A stretch of 64,000 nucleotides of DNA from NCBI RefSeq assembly GCF_014202225.1, contig NZ_JACHGE010000003.1:62001-126000 (forward strand), given 5' to 3'. Source of the DNA: Algibacter amylolyticus (GTDB lineage: Bacteria > Bacteroidota > Bacteroidia > Flavobacteriales > Flavobacteriaceae). This document shows positions 28,051 to 36,713 of this stretch, one piece after another. Position 1 is the stretch's first letter. Every line of letters begins with the position of its first letter. The translations under genes were made by a program, and so were the position numbers. Under the pieces are notes generated by a model. The model was given only the letters and a program-made list of their open reading frames with translations, was not told where the DNA came from and did no database searches.

Positions 28051-29376
28051 ATGAAAAAAATAGCATTACACTGGAAGATTATTATAGGAATGGTTTTAGG
28101 AATCATTTTTGGTTTTATAATGAACACTGTTGATGGCGGAAAAGGATTCGTAGCCGATTGGGTTGCGCCTTTCGGAACCATTTTCATAAACCTACTTAAG
28201 TTAATTGCTGTGCCTTTAATTCTGGCGTCATTAATAAAAGGTATTTCAGATTTAAAGGATATTTCTAAAATAAAATCTATGGGTTTACGTACCATAGGTA
28301 TTTATGTAGCAACCACTTTAGTAGCTATTGTTATTGGTTTAAGCATTGTAAATATTGTTAAACCAGGAAAAGGTATGCCTCAAGATACCATCGAAAAAAT
28401 TAAGCTTAAGTATGAAAACGATGCAGGTGTAACCGATAAATTAATGAAAGCGTCTGCACAAAAAGAAGCGGGTCCGTTACAAGCCTTAGTCGATATTTTT
28501 CCAAGTAATATTTTTAAATCCTTTGCCGAAGCCTCTATGCTTCAAGTTATTTTCTTTGCCATTTTTGTTGGTATTTGCTTGCTTTTAATTGGTGATAAAA
28601 AGGCAAAACCATTAATAGACTTCTTTGATTCTTTAAACGAAGTAGTAATGAAAATGGTAGATTTAATCATGCTTTTTGCGCCATACGCTGTATTTGCCTT
28701 ATTAGCAAATGTTATTATAGCTTTCGATGATGTAGAAATTTTAATCAAACTTTTATATTATGCATTCTGCGTAGTAGGTGGCTTAATTTTAATGATTGGG
28801 TTCTACTTAATTTTGGTGAGCGTGTATACCAAAAAGTCGCCTATGTGGTTTTTACAACAAATAAGTCCTGCGCAGTTATTAGCGTTTTCTACCAGTAGTA
28901 GTGCGGCAACACTTCCTGTTACCATGGAGCGTGTTGAGGAGCATTTAGGGGTCGATAAAGAAGTTTCTGGTTTTGTATTGCCTGTTGGTGCCACTGTAAA
29001 TATGGATGGAACTAGTTTGTATCAAGGAATTGCTGCGGTTTTTATCATGCAAGTTATTTGGCCAGAAGGTTTAACCTTTACCAATCAATTGGTTATTGTA
29101 CTTACAGCATTATTAGCATCTATAGGAAGTGCTGCGGTACCAAGTGCAGGAATGGTTATGTTGGTAATTGTATTAGAATCTATAGGGTTTCCGGCAGAGT
29201 TATTGCCAATTGGACTAGCTCTTATTTTTGCTGTAGATAGACCTTTAGATATGTGTAGAACCGTTGTAAACGTTACTGGAGATGCTACAGTGTCTATGAT
29301 TGTAGCTAAGTCTTTAGGTAAATTGCACGATCCAAAACCAAAAGAGTGGGACGATAATTATGAGGACGTCAAGTAA
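28051..29376 (+). CDS. dicarboxylate/amino acid:cation symporter (DAACS)
   Basis: A 441-residue inner-membrane carrier of the glutamate/C4-dicarboxylate symporter family. It has eight hydrophobic helices and two re-entrant regions. The family marks are visible: the Ser-rich hairpin FSTSSSAATLPVT (about 285), NMDGTSLYQG (about 322) for cation binding, and GSAAVPSAGMVML. A long charged insert (about 110-150) follows helix 3. It takes up acidic amino acids or dicarboxylates with H+ or Na+; the exact substrate cannot be fixed. A single gene with its own leader. Confidence 0.9.
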   Translation: MKKIALHWKIIIGMVLGIIFGFIMNTVDGGKGFVADWVAPFGTIFINLLKLIAVPLILASLIKGISDLKDISKIKSMGLRTIGIYVATTLVAIVIGLSIVNIVKPGKGMPQDTIEKIKLKYENDAGVTDKLMKASAQKEAGPLQALVDIFPSNIFKSFAEASMLQVIFFAIFVGICLLLIGDKKAKPLIDFFDSLNEVVMKMVDLIMLFAPYAVFALLANVIIAFDDVEILIKLLYYAFCVVGGLILMIGFYLILVSVYTKKSPMWFLQQISPAQLLAFSTSSSAATLPVTMERVEEHLGVDKEVSGFVLPVGATVNMDGTSLYQGIAAVFIMQVIWPEGLTFTNQLVIVLTALLASIGSAAVPSAGMVMLVIVLESIGFPAELLPIGLALIFAVDRPLDMCRTVVNVTGDATVSMIVAKSLGKLHDPKPKEWDDNYEDVK

Positions 29377-29490
29377 GCCATAATGTAAAGCTAAAATAAC
29401 CCAAACTATATTTTGGTGTGTTCTAAAAATCTTTTAAATTTATATCAAACGAAATATAACTTCTAGTTTCGTATAATAAAAAAAGTATAA

Positions 29491-30309
29491 ATGAATTCCA
29501 ATGTAGCGTTAATATCGCCGGTAGTTTCTGCCGAATGGCTTAATGAACACAAAAGTGCCAACAATTTAGTTATTCTAGACGGTACAATAAATAAGGTGTT
29601 TAATGCAGATTCACAGCAGATTCCAAATTCGAGATTGTTCGAAATTAAAAAGAAGTTTAGTAATCTGGACGATCCATTTCCTAGCGCGTTTCCTGCTACC
29701 AGGCAGTTTGAAAAAGAGGCTAGGGCATTAGGGGTTAATAACGATAGTGCCATTGTTGTTTACGACGATAAGGGTATTTACTCCAGTGCACGTGTGTGGT
29801 GGCTGTTTAAGGCTTTTGGTTTTACAAACGTGGCTGTTTTAAATGGTGGGTTTCCAGCATGGAAAAAAGCAGGTTTCGCTACCGAAGCTATGAAGCATTA
29901 CACAGGTGAATCAGGTGATTTTACAGCAAATTTACAGCCTAATTATATGCGATTTTTTGATGATGTAGAACAGGCTTCTAAAAATAAAACACATAAAATT
30001 ATAGATGCACGTTCGGCAAGTAGGTTTAGCGGTGAAACACCAGAGCCTAGAGAGGGCTTGCGTTCTGGAACTATTCCAAACTCTGTTAATTTACCGTTTA
30101 CAGACCTTTTAGAAGATGGTATATTAAAATCTAAAAAAGAATTGGCTAAGGCTTTTTACATGGTTGCAGAGCAAGACGACCCCATTATATTTTCCTGTGG
30201 TTCAGGAATTACAGCTTGTGTATTGGCATTAGGCGCCGAACTTTCGGGGTATAAAAACATTTCGGTTTACGATGGTTCTTGGACCGAGTATGGCAGTTTA
30301 AAAAAATAA
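29491..30309 (+). CDS. sulfurtransferase, tandem rhodanese (SseA/TST-like)
   Basis: A 272-residue protein with two rhodanese domains. The N-terminal one (about 10-125) lacks a catalytic Cys. The C-terminal one (about 150-272) has the active loop CGSGIT (about 237-242) after PIIFS. The six-residue loop beginning C-G-S-G is that of 3-mercaptopyruvate and thiosulfate sulfurtransferases. It moves sulfane sulfur to cyanide or thiols in the cytoplasm. It starts at ATG 29491, and is followed 3 bases later by the TerB-like gene, so they form an operon. Confidence 0.9.
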   Translation: MNSNVALISPVVSAEWLNEHKSANNLVILDGTINKVFNADSQQIPNSRLFEIKKKFSNLDDPFPSAFPATRQFEKEARALGVNNDSAIVVYDDKGIYSSARVWWLFKAFGFTNVAVLNGGFPAWKKAGFATEAMKHYTGESGDFTANLQPNYMRFFDDVEQASKNKTHKIIDARSASRFSGETPEPREGLRSGTIPNSVNLPFTDLLEDGILKSKKELAKAFYMVAEQDDPIIFSCGSGITACVLALGAELSGYKNISVYDGSWTEYGSLKK

Positions 30310-30312
30310 ATT

Positions 30313-30654
30313 ATGGAAAAACCAAGTACATGGACTAAAGACGAATTGTTAGCTTACATTTTAATTTATATATCGCATGCCGATTTAGAAGAATCTAAAA
30401 AGGAAAAGGAATATATTTTAAGTCGGGTTGATAAAACGGTTTATAAACGTGTTAGTGCTCAATTTGAAAAGGATAACGATTACCAAAGTATTCAGAATAT
30501 AATCGAAGCCGTTAAAACACATGATTATTACCGTAACGATTTAGCCGATTTGTTTGCAGATATAAAGTTAATGGCGTTTGCAGATGGCGATTTTGATGTT
30601 ATGGAACAAATCATTTTTAGTCAATTGAAGAAAGTTTTGGCTATTAAGGAATAA
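30313..30654 (+). CDS. TerB-like small protein
   Basis: A 113-residue acidic, all-helical protein. LLAYILIYISHADLEESKKEKEYIL and LADLFADIKLMAFADGDFDVMEQII have the two hydrophobic helix-Asp patterns of the TerB family, whose members occur in tellurite-resistance and metal-stress operons and bind metal ions. The assignment rests on pattern, not on a clear motif. It begins 3 bases after the sulfurtransferase stop codon, so the two are co-transcribed. Cytoplasmic. Confidence 0.7.
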   Translation: MEKPSTWTKDELLAYILIYISHADLEESKKEKEYILSRVDKTVYKRVSAQFEKDNDYQSIQNIIEAVKTHDYYRNDLADLFADIKLMAFADGDFDVMEQIIFSQLKKVLAIKE

Positions 30655-30691
30655 TTCAAGATTATAACAATATATAATATTAAATTATACG

Positions 30692-30725
30692 AAAACTGCT
30701 CGAGTTTAAATCGAACAGTTTTTTG
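30692..30725 (+). terminator. terminator after the sulfurtransferase operon
   Basis: AAAACTGCTCGA and TCGAACAGTTTTTT pair around TTTAAA, with one mismatch. It lies between the convergent TerB-like and SDR genes and can serve both. Confidence 0.7.
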
Positions 30726-30744
30726 TGTTTTAGAATGTTCTAAA

Positions 30745-31752
30745 CTATTTGTTTTTTATCCAATCTGTTTTTAAGTAAATCAAAGCATCTTCTAAGGCCT
30801 TTTTTGAAGGTTTAGGATTAAAACCTAATACTTCTCTTGATTTAGTAATATCATAATCCTGTTTTAGTCCATAAAACATATCCAAGTAATGTCTTTGTAA
30901 TAAAGGTTCTTTACCTGTAATTTTACTGCTAAATTCCATTAAACCAGCTACGGAGTACAATAAACATTTTGGTACTTTTTTGGGTGTTTTTAGTTTAAGT
31001 TCAGGATATAATTCTGAGGCTATTTTTACCGTTTCTTGTAAAGTTGTATGTTTCTCATTAGACAAAATATATCTTTCGGAGTTTCTGCCTTTTACCATTG
31101 CGTTATACGTTCCGATAGCTACATCTTTTACATCTACCCAATTTAAAGTTACATTGGTATCTACAGGTATTTCTCCATTTAGAACTTGCAATACAAGATT
31201 GTTGGAATAGCTCAATTTATAAGCTTTAGAACCAATCATAGCGGAAGGTAAAACAAGAACAGTTCTAATGCCATATTTATTTCCTAATTCTAATGCTAAT
31301 TTATCAGAATCGTTTTTAGAATTATAATACCAATTTCTTCGGTCTTTATTGTATCCATTGTCTACATTGGCTGGTAACTTCGTGAAATCTAAACTAGCTA
31401 CTGAACTTACATAAACGATATTCTTGACGCCACATTCTTTTGCAATATCAAACACATTTTGAGTTCCTTGCATATTATTATCATAAATTTCAGTTTTAGG
31501 ATTTTTAGCCCACATACTAAAATTTGCAGCCACTGCATATAGGTTAGTAACTCCTTCAAATGCTTTTTTTAAAGATGCTCTATTAGTAATATCAGCTTGT
31601 ACAACTTCACAATCTAAGCTTTTAAATGGCTCTTTGTTATTGATGTTTCTGATGGTTGTTCTTACTTTTTTATTTTCAGAAAGTAATAATCTTATCAAAT
31701 TGTTTCCTAAATGTCCGTTTCCTCCTGTTACTAATGAAATTTCGTTGCTCAT
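30745..31752 (-). CDS. NAD-dependent epimerase/dehydratase-like reductase (extended SDR)
   Basis: About 335 residues from the ATG at 31750-31752 (MSNEISLVTGGNGHLG); a start 24 bases upstream is possible but lacks family support. N-terminal GGNGHLG is the GxxGxxG nucleotide site, and YYNSKNDSDKLALEL carries the Tyr-x-x-x-Lys pair (Y, K separated by three) of extended SDRs. It resembles dihydroflavonol-4-reductase-like enzymes (VSSVASL, LNWVDVKDVA). The substrate is unknown. It lies downstream of the Crp/Fnr-type gene on the same strand, 61 bases away, and may be its target. Confidence 0.8.
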   Translation of the reverse strand: MSNEISLVTGGNGHLGNNLIRLLLSENKKVRTTIRNINNKEPFKSLDCEVVQADITNRASLKKAFEGVTNLYAVAANFSMWAKNPKTEIYDNNMQGTQNVFDIAKECGVKNIVYVSSVASLDFTKLPANVDNGYNKDRRNWYYNSKNDSDKLALELGNKYGIRTVLVLPSAMIGSKAYKLSYSNNLVLQVLNGEIPVDTNVTLNWVDVKDVAIGTYNAMVKGRNSERYILSNEKHTTLQETVKIASELYPELKLKTPKKVPKCLLYSVAGLMEFSSKITGKEPLLQRHYLDMFYGLKQDYDITKSREVLGFNPKPSKKALEDALIYLKTDWIKNK

Positions 31753-31813
31753 AATTCTTGAATTTTGTTTGAGCAAATTTCGATACCTTTTAAGAAGTTA
31801 GAAATAACATTTG

Positions 31814-32383
31814 TTAGAAAGCGATTTGTTTTCTGATACGACTTAGGGATTGAGGTTCCATTCCTAGAAAAGAAGCGATATTGTCAACAGATACATTTAA
31901 AGCTAATTTTGGATATTGATTTACAAATTTAAGATAACGTTCTTTTGCAGTTAAAATTTGAAAATCTTTAACACGTTCTAATTTACAACTTAAATGTTCA
32001 TTGGTTACTTCTTTAACAAATACTGCCCAGAATTTAGTTTCCTTTTGTAAAATATCAAAATCAGGTTTTGAAATCTTAACTAGTCTACAATCTGTAATGG
32101 TCTCATAATAATCAAATGACGGTGTTTCGGTCATAAAACTATCTAAAGAGGTGAAAAAATCGTGTTCAGATACTAGGTGTTGTACCACAATTTTTCCATC
32201 AATATTTTGATACCCTTTTACAATTCCTGAATCTATAAAATAAATATGTCGTTCCACTTTTCCTGCGTTTAAAAGAATAGTTTGAGCCGGCACCTCTTCA
32301 ATAACTATATGTTTTTTAATTAATTCAATATCTTTTTTTGTTAAAGAAATTCTTGGTTGTATATAGTTTATTAAATTTTGCAT
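31814..32383 (-). CDS. Crp/Fnr family transcription regulator
   Basis: A 189-residue protein. Residues about 20-120 form a cyclic-nucleotide-binding-like beta-roll (VEERHIYF-like segment VERHIYFIDSGIVKGYQN, then EHDFF). The C-terminal helix-turn-helix reads VSVDNIASFLGMEPQSLSRIRK (about 165-187). It lacks the phosphate-binding cassette residues of true cAMP receptors, so another signal is likely, as for many regulators of this type in Bacteroidota. It is first in a probable two-gene unit with the SDR reductase. Confidence 0.85.
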   Translation of the reverse strand: MQNLINYIQPRISLTKKDIELIKKHIVIEEVPAQTILLNAGKVERHIYFIDSGIVKGYQNIDGKIVVQHLVSEHDFFTSLDSFMTETPSFDYYETITDCRLVKISKPDFDILQKETKFWAVFVKEVTNEHLSCKLERVKDFQILTAKERYLKFVNQYPKLALNVSVDNIASFLGMEPQSLSRIRKQIAF

Positions 32384-32470
32384 TTTAAAATTATAATTTA
32401 ATTAGCTACTTGAAAAGTATTAAAACGAAGTTAACTATTTATTCTTTCAGATTCAATTTAAAAATCAAGC

Positions 32471-34549
32471 CTACAAACTTATATTCCTATATCGTGGATA
32501 TTTTAAAGTATATGAAAATTTATAACTCTCAGATTGGTTGGGCGAAATTGTAGTTTTCCATTTTAAAATGCCTTTTTTAGAGTTATAATCTGAAGTTCCC
32601 GTTTCAATATCATCCACTTTTATTTCTTTGTCCTCACTAACAGGAATTCTATCTAGAATTACAATATCTATGGCTGTTGGTTTGTTATTTTTTAGTTCTA
32701 TTTTGTAAGCTTTTTCTATAACTTTATTATGGCCTATAAAGGTGTTTTTCTTGTAATTATTAATAGGTTTCCTTTTAATAGCTACATTAGGATCAATACC
32801 TAAAGATACCGTTAAACTATCGGTTATGGCATACGGGTTTATAGTTGTTATTCCAGAATAGCTATCTTCAAAATACACATTCACTTCACCTGGTAATAAA
32901 TTATATTGTTGCCAATCACCAATTTTTGCTGTTAAAAACACATTTTCGTTTATTACGGGTGCTGCAAAATATGAAAATGTTGCAGGAACCGTGTATTTAT
33001 CAATGTCGATAACGGTAATATTGCCATCACTTTCAACCGAAGTAAGTTTTTGTATTTCAAAATTTGTGTTGGTAATACCTGCTTTTATAACATCGCCGTT
33101 AAAGGTTAAGTTGCCTTTTTTTGTAGTAATTATGATAACACCATCTGATCCTCTACTACCATAAATGGCTTTAGCCGCTTCATCTTTTAGTACATCTACG
33201 CTAGCAATTCTGTCTTCATCTAATTTTTTAAATGCGTTTTCTGTACTTGTAACACCATCTATAACATACAATGGTTTGCTTTTAAACTTAAAAGTTCCAG
33301 CACCTCTAATTTTAATATTCGAACTGGTAACGCCTGCTACACTTCCTGTAAGTGCCGATGCAGCATTTGTACCATACCCAACCACGACAACTTCTTCTAG
33401 ACGAGATACATCTTCTTGAAGACTTATATTAATAACACTAGAGTGTATAGATATAATTTCTGAAACATAACCTACATAGGAAATCTCTAATTGTTCTGCG
33501 CCTTGTGGCTCTATTGAAAAGTTGCCAACAAAATCTGTAGAGGTTCCAATACTTGTACCTTTTAAGATAACACTTGCCCCGGGTAAAGGCATGCCGCTTT
33601 CGTCTGTAATAGTACCTGTAATAAGGTTAACAAAAGGATTGTGTTTAAAGTCGTTTCGTTTTGTGGCATTTTCTGTGTTGTAATTGTAATTTTGGCTAAC
33701 AAAATTTAAGTATTTGGTATTCATTTCAGGTTTTAAATTATTAGTGTTCGGGTCGTTTGTAGAGAGTGTTAAACTAACATTGTCCCAACGAATACCTGTA
33801 TTTTGATAAACATGTGCTTTGTAATGTAAATCTATTGGTTTGTTTATATCTTTTGCCTTTAAATCGTAAATAGGAAACCAACCTGCGTTTTTAACGTTGT
33901 ATCTTATAACCAAATTAAGTTGCTTGCTTGCATTAGTATGGAATTTCGCTTTTATTTCGCCAGATTGAATTTTATCATCTACATGTAATTCTTGTAGTTG
34001 TTTTTTTATGTCGCCGATTTGCTCGTTATAATCCCTATTGTTTTTTAAAGATTTATTTATAAGCGTATTTATCTCGGTAATGCGTGTTCGGTAATAGGCT
34101 GCAAATTGTTTTAGTTTTTCAAGACTTACTACTTGGTTTTCGTTACCCAGTTTTCTGTTTTCTTTTATAATATTAAGTTCTTCTTGGTAGCCAGACATAA
34201 TATCTTCCTCAGCTTTAACAGCGTCCTTTAAACGTTCTATTTCGGCCTTAAGTTGGTTTATAGTTTCAGATTTATCGAGTTTAGATAAATGGTTTATGGC
34301 GTAGTTTATAGATATTATAGAGGCGTCATTTAATCCAGAAATTTGAATACTGTTTTCTAGAATGTGAGGAGAAAGTTTGGTAAACGAAAATTCGGTTGTT
34401 CCCGCCGAAAGTAAAATAGTAGCATGTCGTGTTATTTGCGCGCCATCAACAAAAACGGTTACATCTTTAATAGCCGAAGGTATTGGTTTAGGGCTGCTAG
34501 CAAAAACAAAAGAGGTAAAGCAAAGAAATAAAAAGCATAGTTGTTTCAT
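32471..34549 (-). CDS. DUF4139 protein with inserted CarboxypepD_reg-like and SusC-like plug segments
   Basis: About 692 residues from the ATG at 34547-34549, giving a signal peptide (MKQLCFLFLCFTSFVFA). Residues about 25-300 match the mucoidy inhibitor A N-domain (DUF4140) with a coiled coil. Residues about 306-390 form a carboxypeptidase-regulatory-like fold (GTITDESGMPLPGASVILKG). Residues about 395-485 match a TonB-dependent plug (VVVGYGTNAASALTGSV, then GAGTFKFKSKPLYVIDGV, SVDVLKDEAAKAIYG, GVIIITTKKG). The end (about 500-692) is the DUF4139 beta domain. The plug has no barrel after it, so it cannot be a transporter by itself. Function unknown; probably periplasmic. Confidence 0.8.
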   Translation of the reverse strand: MKQLCFLFLCFTSFVFASSPKPIPSAIKDVTVFVDGAQITRHATILLSAGTTEFSFTKLSPHILENSIQISGLNDASIISINYAINHLSKLDKSETINQLKAEIERLKDAVKAEEDIMSGYQEELNIIKENRKLGNENQVVSLEKLKQFAAYYRTRITEINTLINKSLKNNRDYNEQIGDIKKQLQELHVDDKIQSGEIKAKFHTNASKQLNLVIRYNVKNAGWFPIYDLKAKDINKPIDLHYKAHVYQNTGIRWDNVSLTLSTNDPNTNNLKPEMNTKYLNFVSQNYNYNTENATKRNDFKHNPFVNLITGTITDESGMPLPGASVILKGTSIGTSTDFVGNFSIEPQGAEQLEISYVGYVSEIISIHSSVINISLQEDVSRLEEVVVVGYGTNAASALTGSVAGVTSSNIKIRGAGTFKFKSKPLYVIDGVTSTENAFKKLDEDRIASVDVLKDEAAKAIYGSRGSDGVIIITTKKGNLTFNGDVIKAGITNTNFEIQKLTSVESDGNITVIDIDKYTVPATFSYFAAPVINENVFLTAKIGDWQQYNLLPGEVNVYFEDSYSGITTINPYAITDSLTVSLGIDPNVAIKRKPINNYKKNTFIGHNKVIEKAYKIELKNNKPTAIDIVILDRIPVSEDKEIKVDDIETGTSDYNSKKGILKWKTTISPNQSESYKFSYTLKYPRYRNISL

Positions 34550-34694
34550 GATTAGTGGTTTTAAGTTTCCAATAAACTTATAACCAATCAACACATAAAA
34601 AAACAAACAATGAGTTATCTATATGTATGCTTGAGTTAAATACTAATTTGAGTGAGTTTAATTTTAAAGTCTAAATATTGTAAGGCACTTTGTG

Positions 34695-35126
34695 TTAGAT
34701 ATAAATGGTAATTAAATTGTTTTCTACAACATAGGATAAGCCTTCAATCTCTACATTAGTAAGGATTCCAAAATCACAACATTCATTAGTTTTTGGTGCT
34801 GTTGTATCGTATGAGATTGTAGCAACAATTTCAGAATTTATTTGTATTTCTAAAGTGTCTGATGTGTTTTGTTTTGCTATATATAAATTGCCGTTGCTTT
34901 CGCTAATACTAAAGGGCATCACGTTTTCGGAAGCATTTTTAATCACAATGGATTCTGCTTCAATATTATCTTGAAGTATTACATTTATGTAGGTTTCGCT
35001 ATCAATTAAATTAATAGTTAAATTAGGTTCTTCACATAAAACTGCAGAACAATCGGGAGTAGCATCATCTGTTTTGCAAGAAAAGCATAGGAAAACAATT
35101 AAAAGGTAGGTTAGTGTTTGCTTCAT
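34695..35126 (-). CDS. hypothetical lipoprotein
   Basis: A 143-residue protein with a lipobox CFSC (about Cys17, MKQTLTYLLIVFLCFSCKTDD). The rest is mostly beta-strand (YINVILQDNIEAESIVIKNA, TLEIQINSEIVATISY, YVVENNLITIYI) and carries a CC pair near the end (about residue 118). I do not recognise the family. It is a small periplasmic or surface lipoprotein with the same orientation as the genes on both sides, but 79-145 bases separate them. Confidence 0.6.
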   Translation of the reverse strand: MKQTLTYLLIVFLCFSCKTDDATPDCSAVLCEEPNLTINLIDSETYINVILQDNIEAESIVIKNASENVMPFSISESNGNLYIAKQNTSDTLEIQINSEIVATISYDTTAPKTNECCDFGILTNVEIEGLSYVVENNLITIYI

Positions 35127-35205
35127 GGTTTATAGTTTATTTTAAAGATGAGAAAAACCCGGAATGGTTGCGTGTATATCTATAAATAAATTTAAGGCAA
35201 ATATG

Positions 35206-35628
35206 CTAGTCTAAAAACCGGCTTTTCAATTCTGGTGTAGGATTCATGCAAGCGTCTTTTTTACCATACCATTTATAGCGATTTTTAGCAATAAAATCGT
35301 AAACCCAATTGCGAATAAAGTTAGGCGCAATAAGGAAAATAGCTAATATGTTAGTCGGGAAACCAAGTTTAGCGGCTACTTTTAAGGCCGCTGTGCTTTT
35401 GTAATTAATAGTGTCCTGTTCTGGGTTGTATAAAATTATAGAATCTATTAGAGAGGTATCTATATTAAATTTTTCTATAATTTTTTTACCGGTTTCACTT
35501 TGTAAAGGCGCAAACATAAATTTGCTCTTTTTATCGCGTTTTATAACGTACAAAACAGAGCTATTGCAAAGGTTGCAAACGCCATCAAACAGGATTAAGT
35601 TTTTATCTTTTGGTACTTTACTATTCAC
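35206..35628 (-). CDS. DCC family thiol-disulfide oxidoreductase (DUF393)
   Basis: A 140-residue thioredoxin-fold protein with the DUF393 signature DGVCNLCN (about 15-22), holding the C-x-x-C pair after a conserved Asp, and then VIKRDKKSKFMFAPLQSETGKKI. Proteins of this family are predicted thiol-disulfide oxidoreductases; substrates are mostly unknown. There is no signal peptide, so it is cytoplasmic or membrane-peripheral. Confidence 0.88.
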   Translation of the reverse strand: MNSKVPKDKNLILFDGVCNLCNSSVLYVIKRDKKSKFMFAPLQSETGKKIIEKFNIDTSLIDSIILYNPEQDTINYKSTAALKVAAKLGFPTNILAIFLIAPNFIRNWVYDFIAKNRYKWYGKKDACMNPTPELKSRFLD

Positions 35629-35732
35629 GTTGTAAAGATAGTGAATATGCTATAAGAACTTATATTTATGCTAAGCTTCAAATTTGTAGTGTTCAGCTAT
35701 CACTAAATCAGGTGTTTAATAGTTTTGTGCGA

Positions 35733-36629
35733 CTATTTATGCTCTGTCTTAACTTCATACAAAATAACCTGTGCTGTTTTCTCGTAATCGGCATTCCAAC
35801 CATAATAATTACCGGTTTTAAAGTAGTTTTCATGACCGTAACCATTACCAACATAATCGTAAATTAAGGTGTAATCGGTATTAATACCTTTAGCCTCGCA
35901 AACCAAACCATAGTAGAATTTTCCGTTTTCAATTTTAATTTTAAAGGTAAAAATTTCGTTATCTACTTTACCAACGTTCAATTTTTCATCGAATGCACTT
36001 GTCCATGGTTCTCCATTATCTGGTTTGGTATAATAATCTATTTGAATTTCGCCGCTATTCCATCTAATTTTAACGGTTGCAGGCGAGCCCTCTAAACCAT
36101 CAGTTTCTTTACCATGAATTTGAGCAACAATGGTTCTACCATTACCTTCAACATAATCAACTTTTAAAGTACTTTCTAGTATGTGTGTGCCTGTAGACAT
36201 AGACCAATTATCGGTGGTCGATTGGTTTCCTCTCCAAAACTCACGTAATTCTGTTCTGCAATATTTACCGTTAAGTTCAGATTTTCCGGAGGTTGTAAAC
36301 CCCGTAAATTTGGTAAATAGGGTGTAGCTGCCATCGTCATTTTTATAGAAATATTTAGATTGGGCGGTAGTTAGGGTATTGTTTTCAATGGCTTCGTAAA
36401 AAATAGAAGTTGCTTTACCATCCCCATTATCTAATGGTACAGATAAGTACCAATTTTTCCATGTAATTTTAGAGGTTTCTTCGGTTGGAGTTTCTTCTTC
36501 CTCTTCTTCTTCAATATCAATAATTTCTTTTTCTATCTCTTCAACTTCCGTAATGTCTTCGTTATTAGAAGAACTGCAAGAAAAAATTAAAGCATTGCTT
36601 ATTATAAAGAAGAATAGGATTTGTTTCAT
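35733..36629 (-). CDS. alginate lyase, polysaccharide lyase family 7 (lipoprotein)
   Basis: A 298-residue lipoprotein with lipobox IFSC (Cys18), then a highly acidic Glu-rich linker (about 24-50), and one PL7 domain. The three PL7 signature regions can be read: RTELRE (125-130), QIH (170-172) and YFKTGNYYGW (269-278), which hold the catalytic Arg, Gln/His and Tyr. It cuts alginate by beta-elimination; QIH rather than QVH is reported in the literature to go with polyG or polyMG preference. The lipid anchor and linker place it at the outer-membrane surface or periplasm. It is isolated from any alginate operon; a 16-bp palindrome precedes it. Confidence 0.9.
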   Translation of the reverse strand: MKQILFFFIISNALIFSCSSSNNEDITEVEEIEKEIIDIEEEEEEETPTEETSKITWKNWYLSVPLDNGDGKATSIFYEAIENNTLTTAQSKYFYKNDDGSYTLFTKFTGFTTSGKSELNGKYCRTELREFWRGNQSTTDNWSMSTGTHILESTLKVDYVEGNGRTIVAQIHGKETDGLEGSPATVKIRWNSGEIQIDYYTKPDNGEPWTSAFDEKLNVGKVDNEIFTFKIKIENGKFYYGLVCEAKGINTDYTLIYDYVGNGYGHENYFKTGNYYGWNADYEKTAQVILYEVKTEHK

Positions 36630-36643
36630 TTCACAAGTTTTAC

Positions 36644-36659
36644 AATTGGTTAACCAATT
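36644..36659. promoter_or_regulatory. candidate operator: 16-bp palindrome before the alginate lyase
   Basis: AATTGGTTAACCAATT is a perfect palindrome 15 bases upstream of the ATG at 36627-36629. The TTGGTTAACCAA core is typical in form of GntR/LacI-class operator sites. No regulator of this kind lies in the window. Confidence 0.55.
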
Positions 36660-36713
36660 TAATTATGTAAAAATAAGTAAAATTTTAAGAAGATGTATTT
36701 TTATTGAAAAGGC

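Noticed and set aside
35733-36629. An alginate utilisation operon around the PL7 lyase
   Set aside because: No SusC/SusD pair, other lyase, sugar transporter or GntR regulator is adjacent; the neighbours are DUF393 and mutS2.
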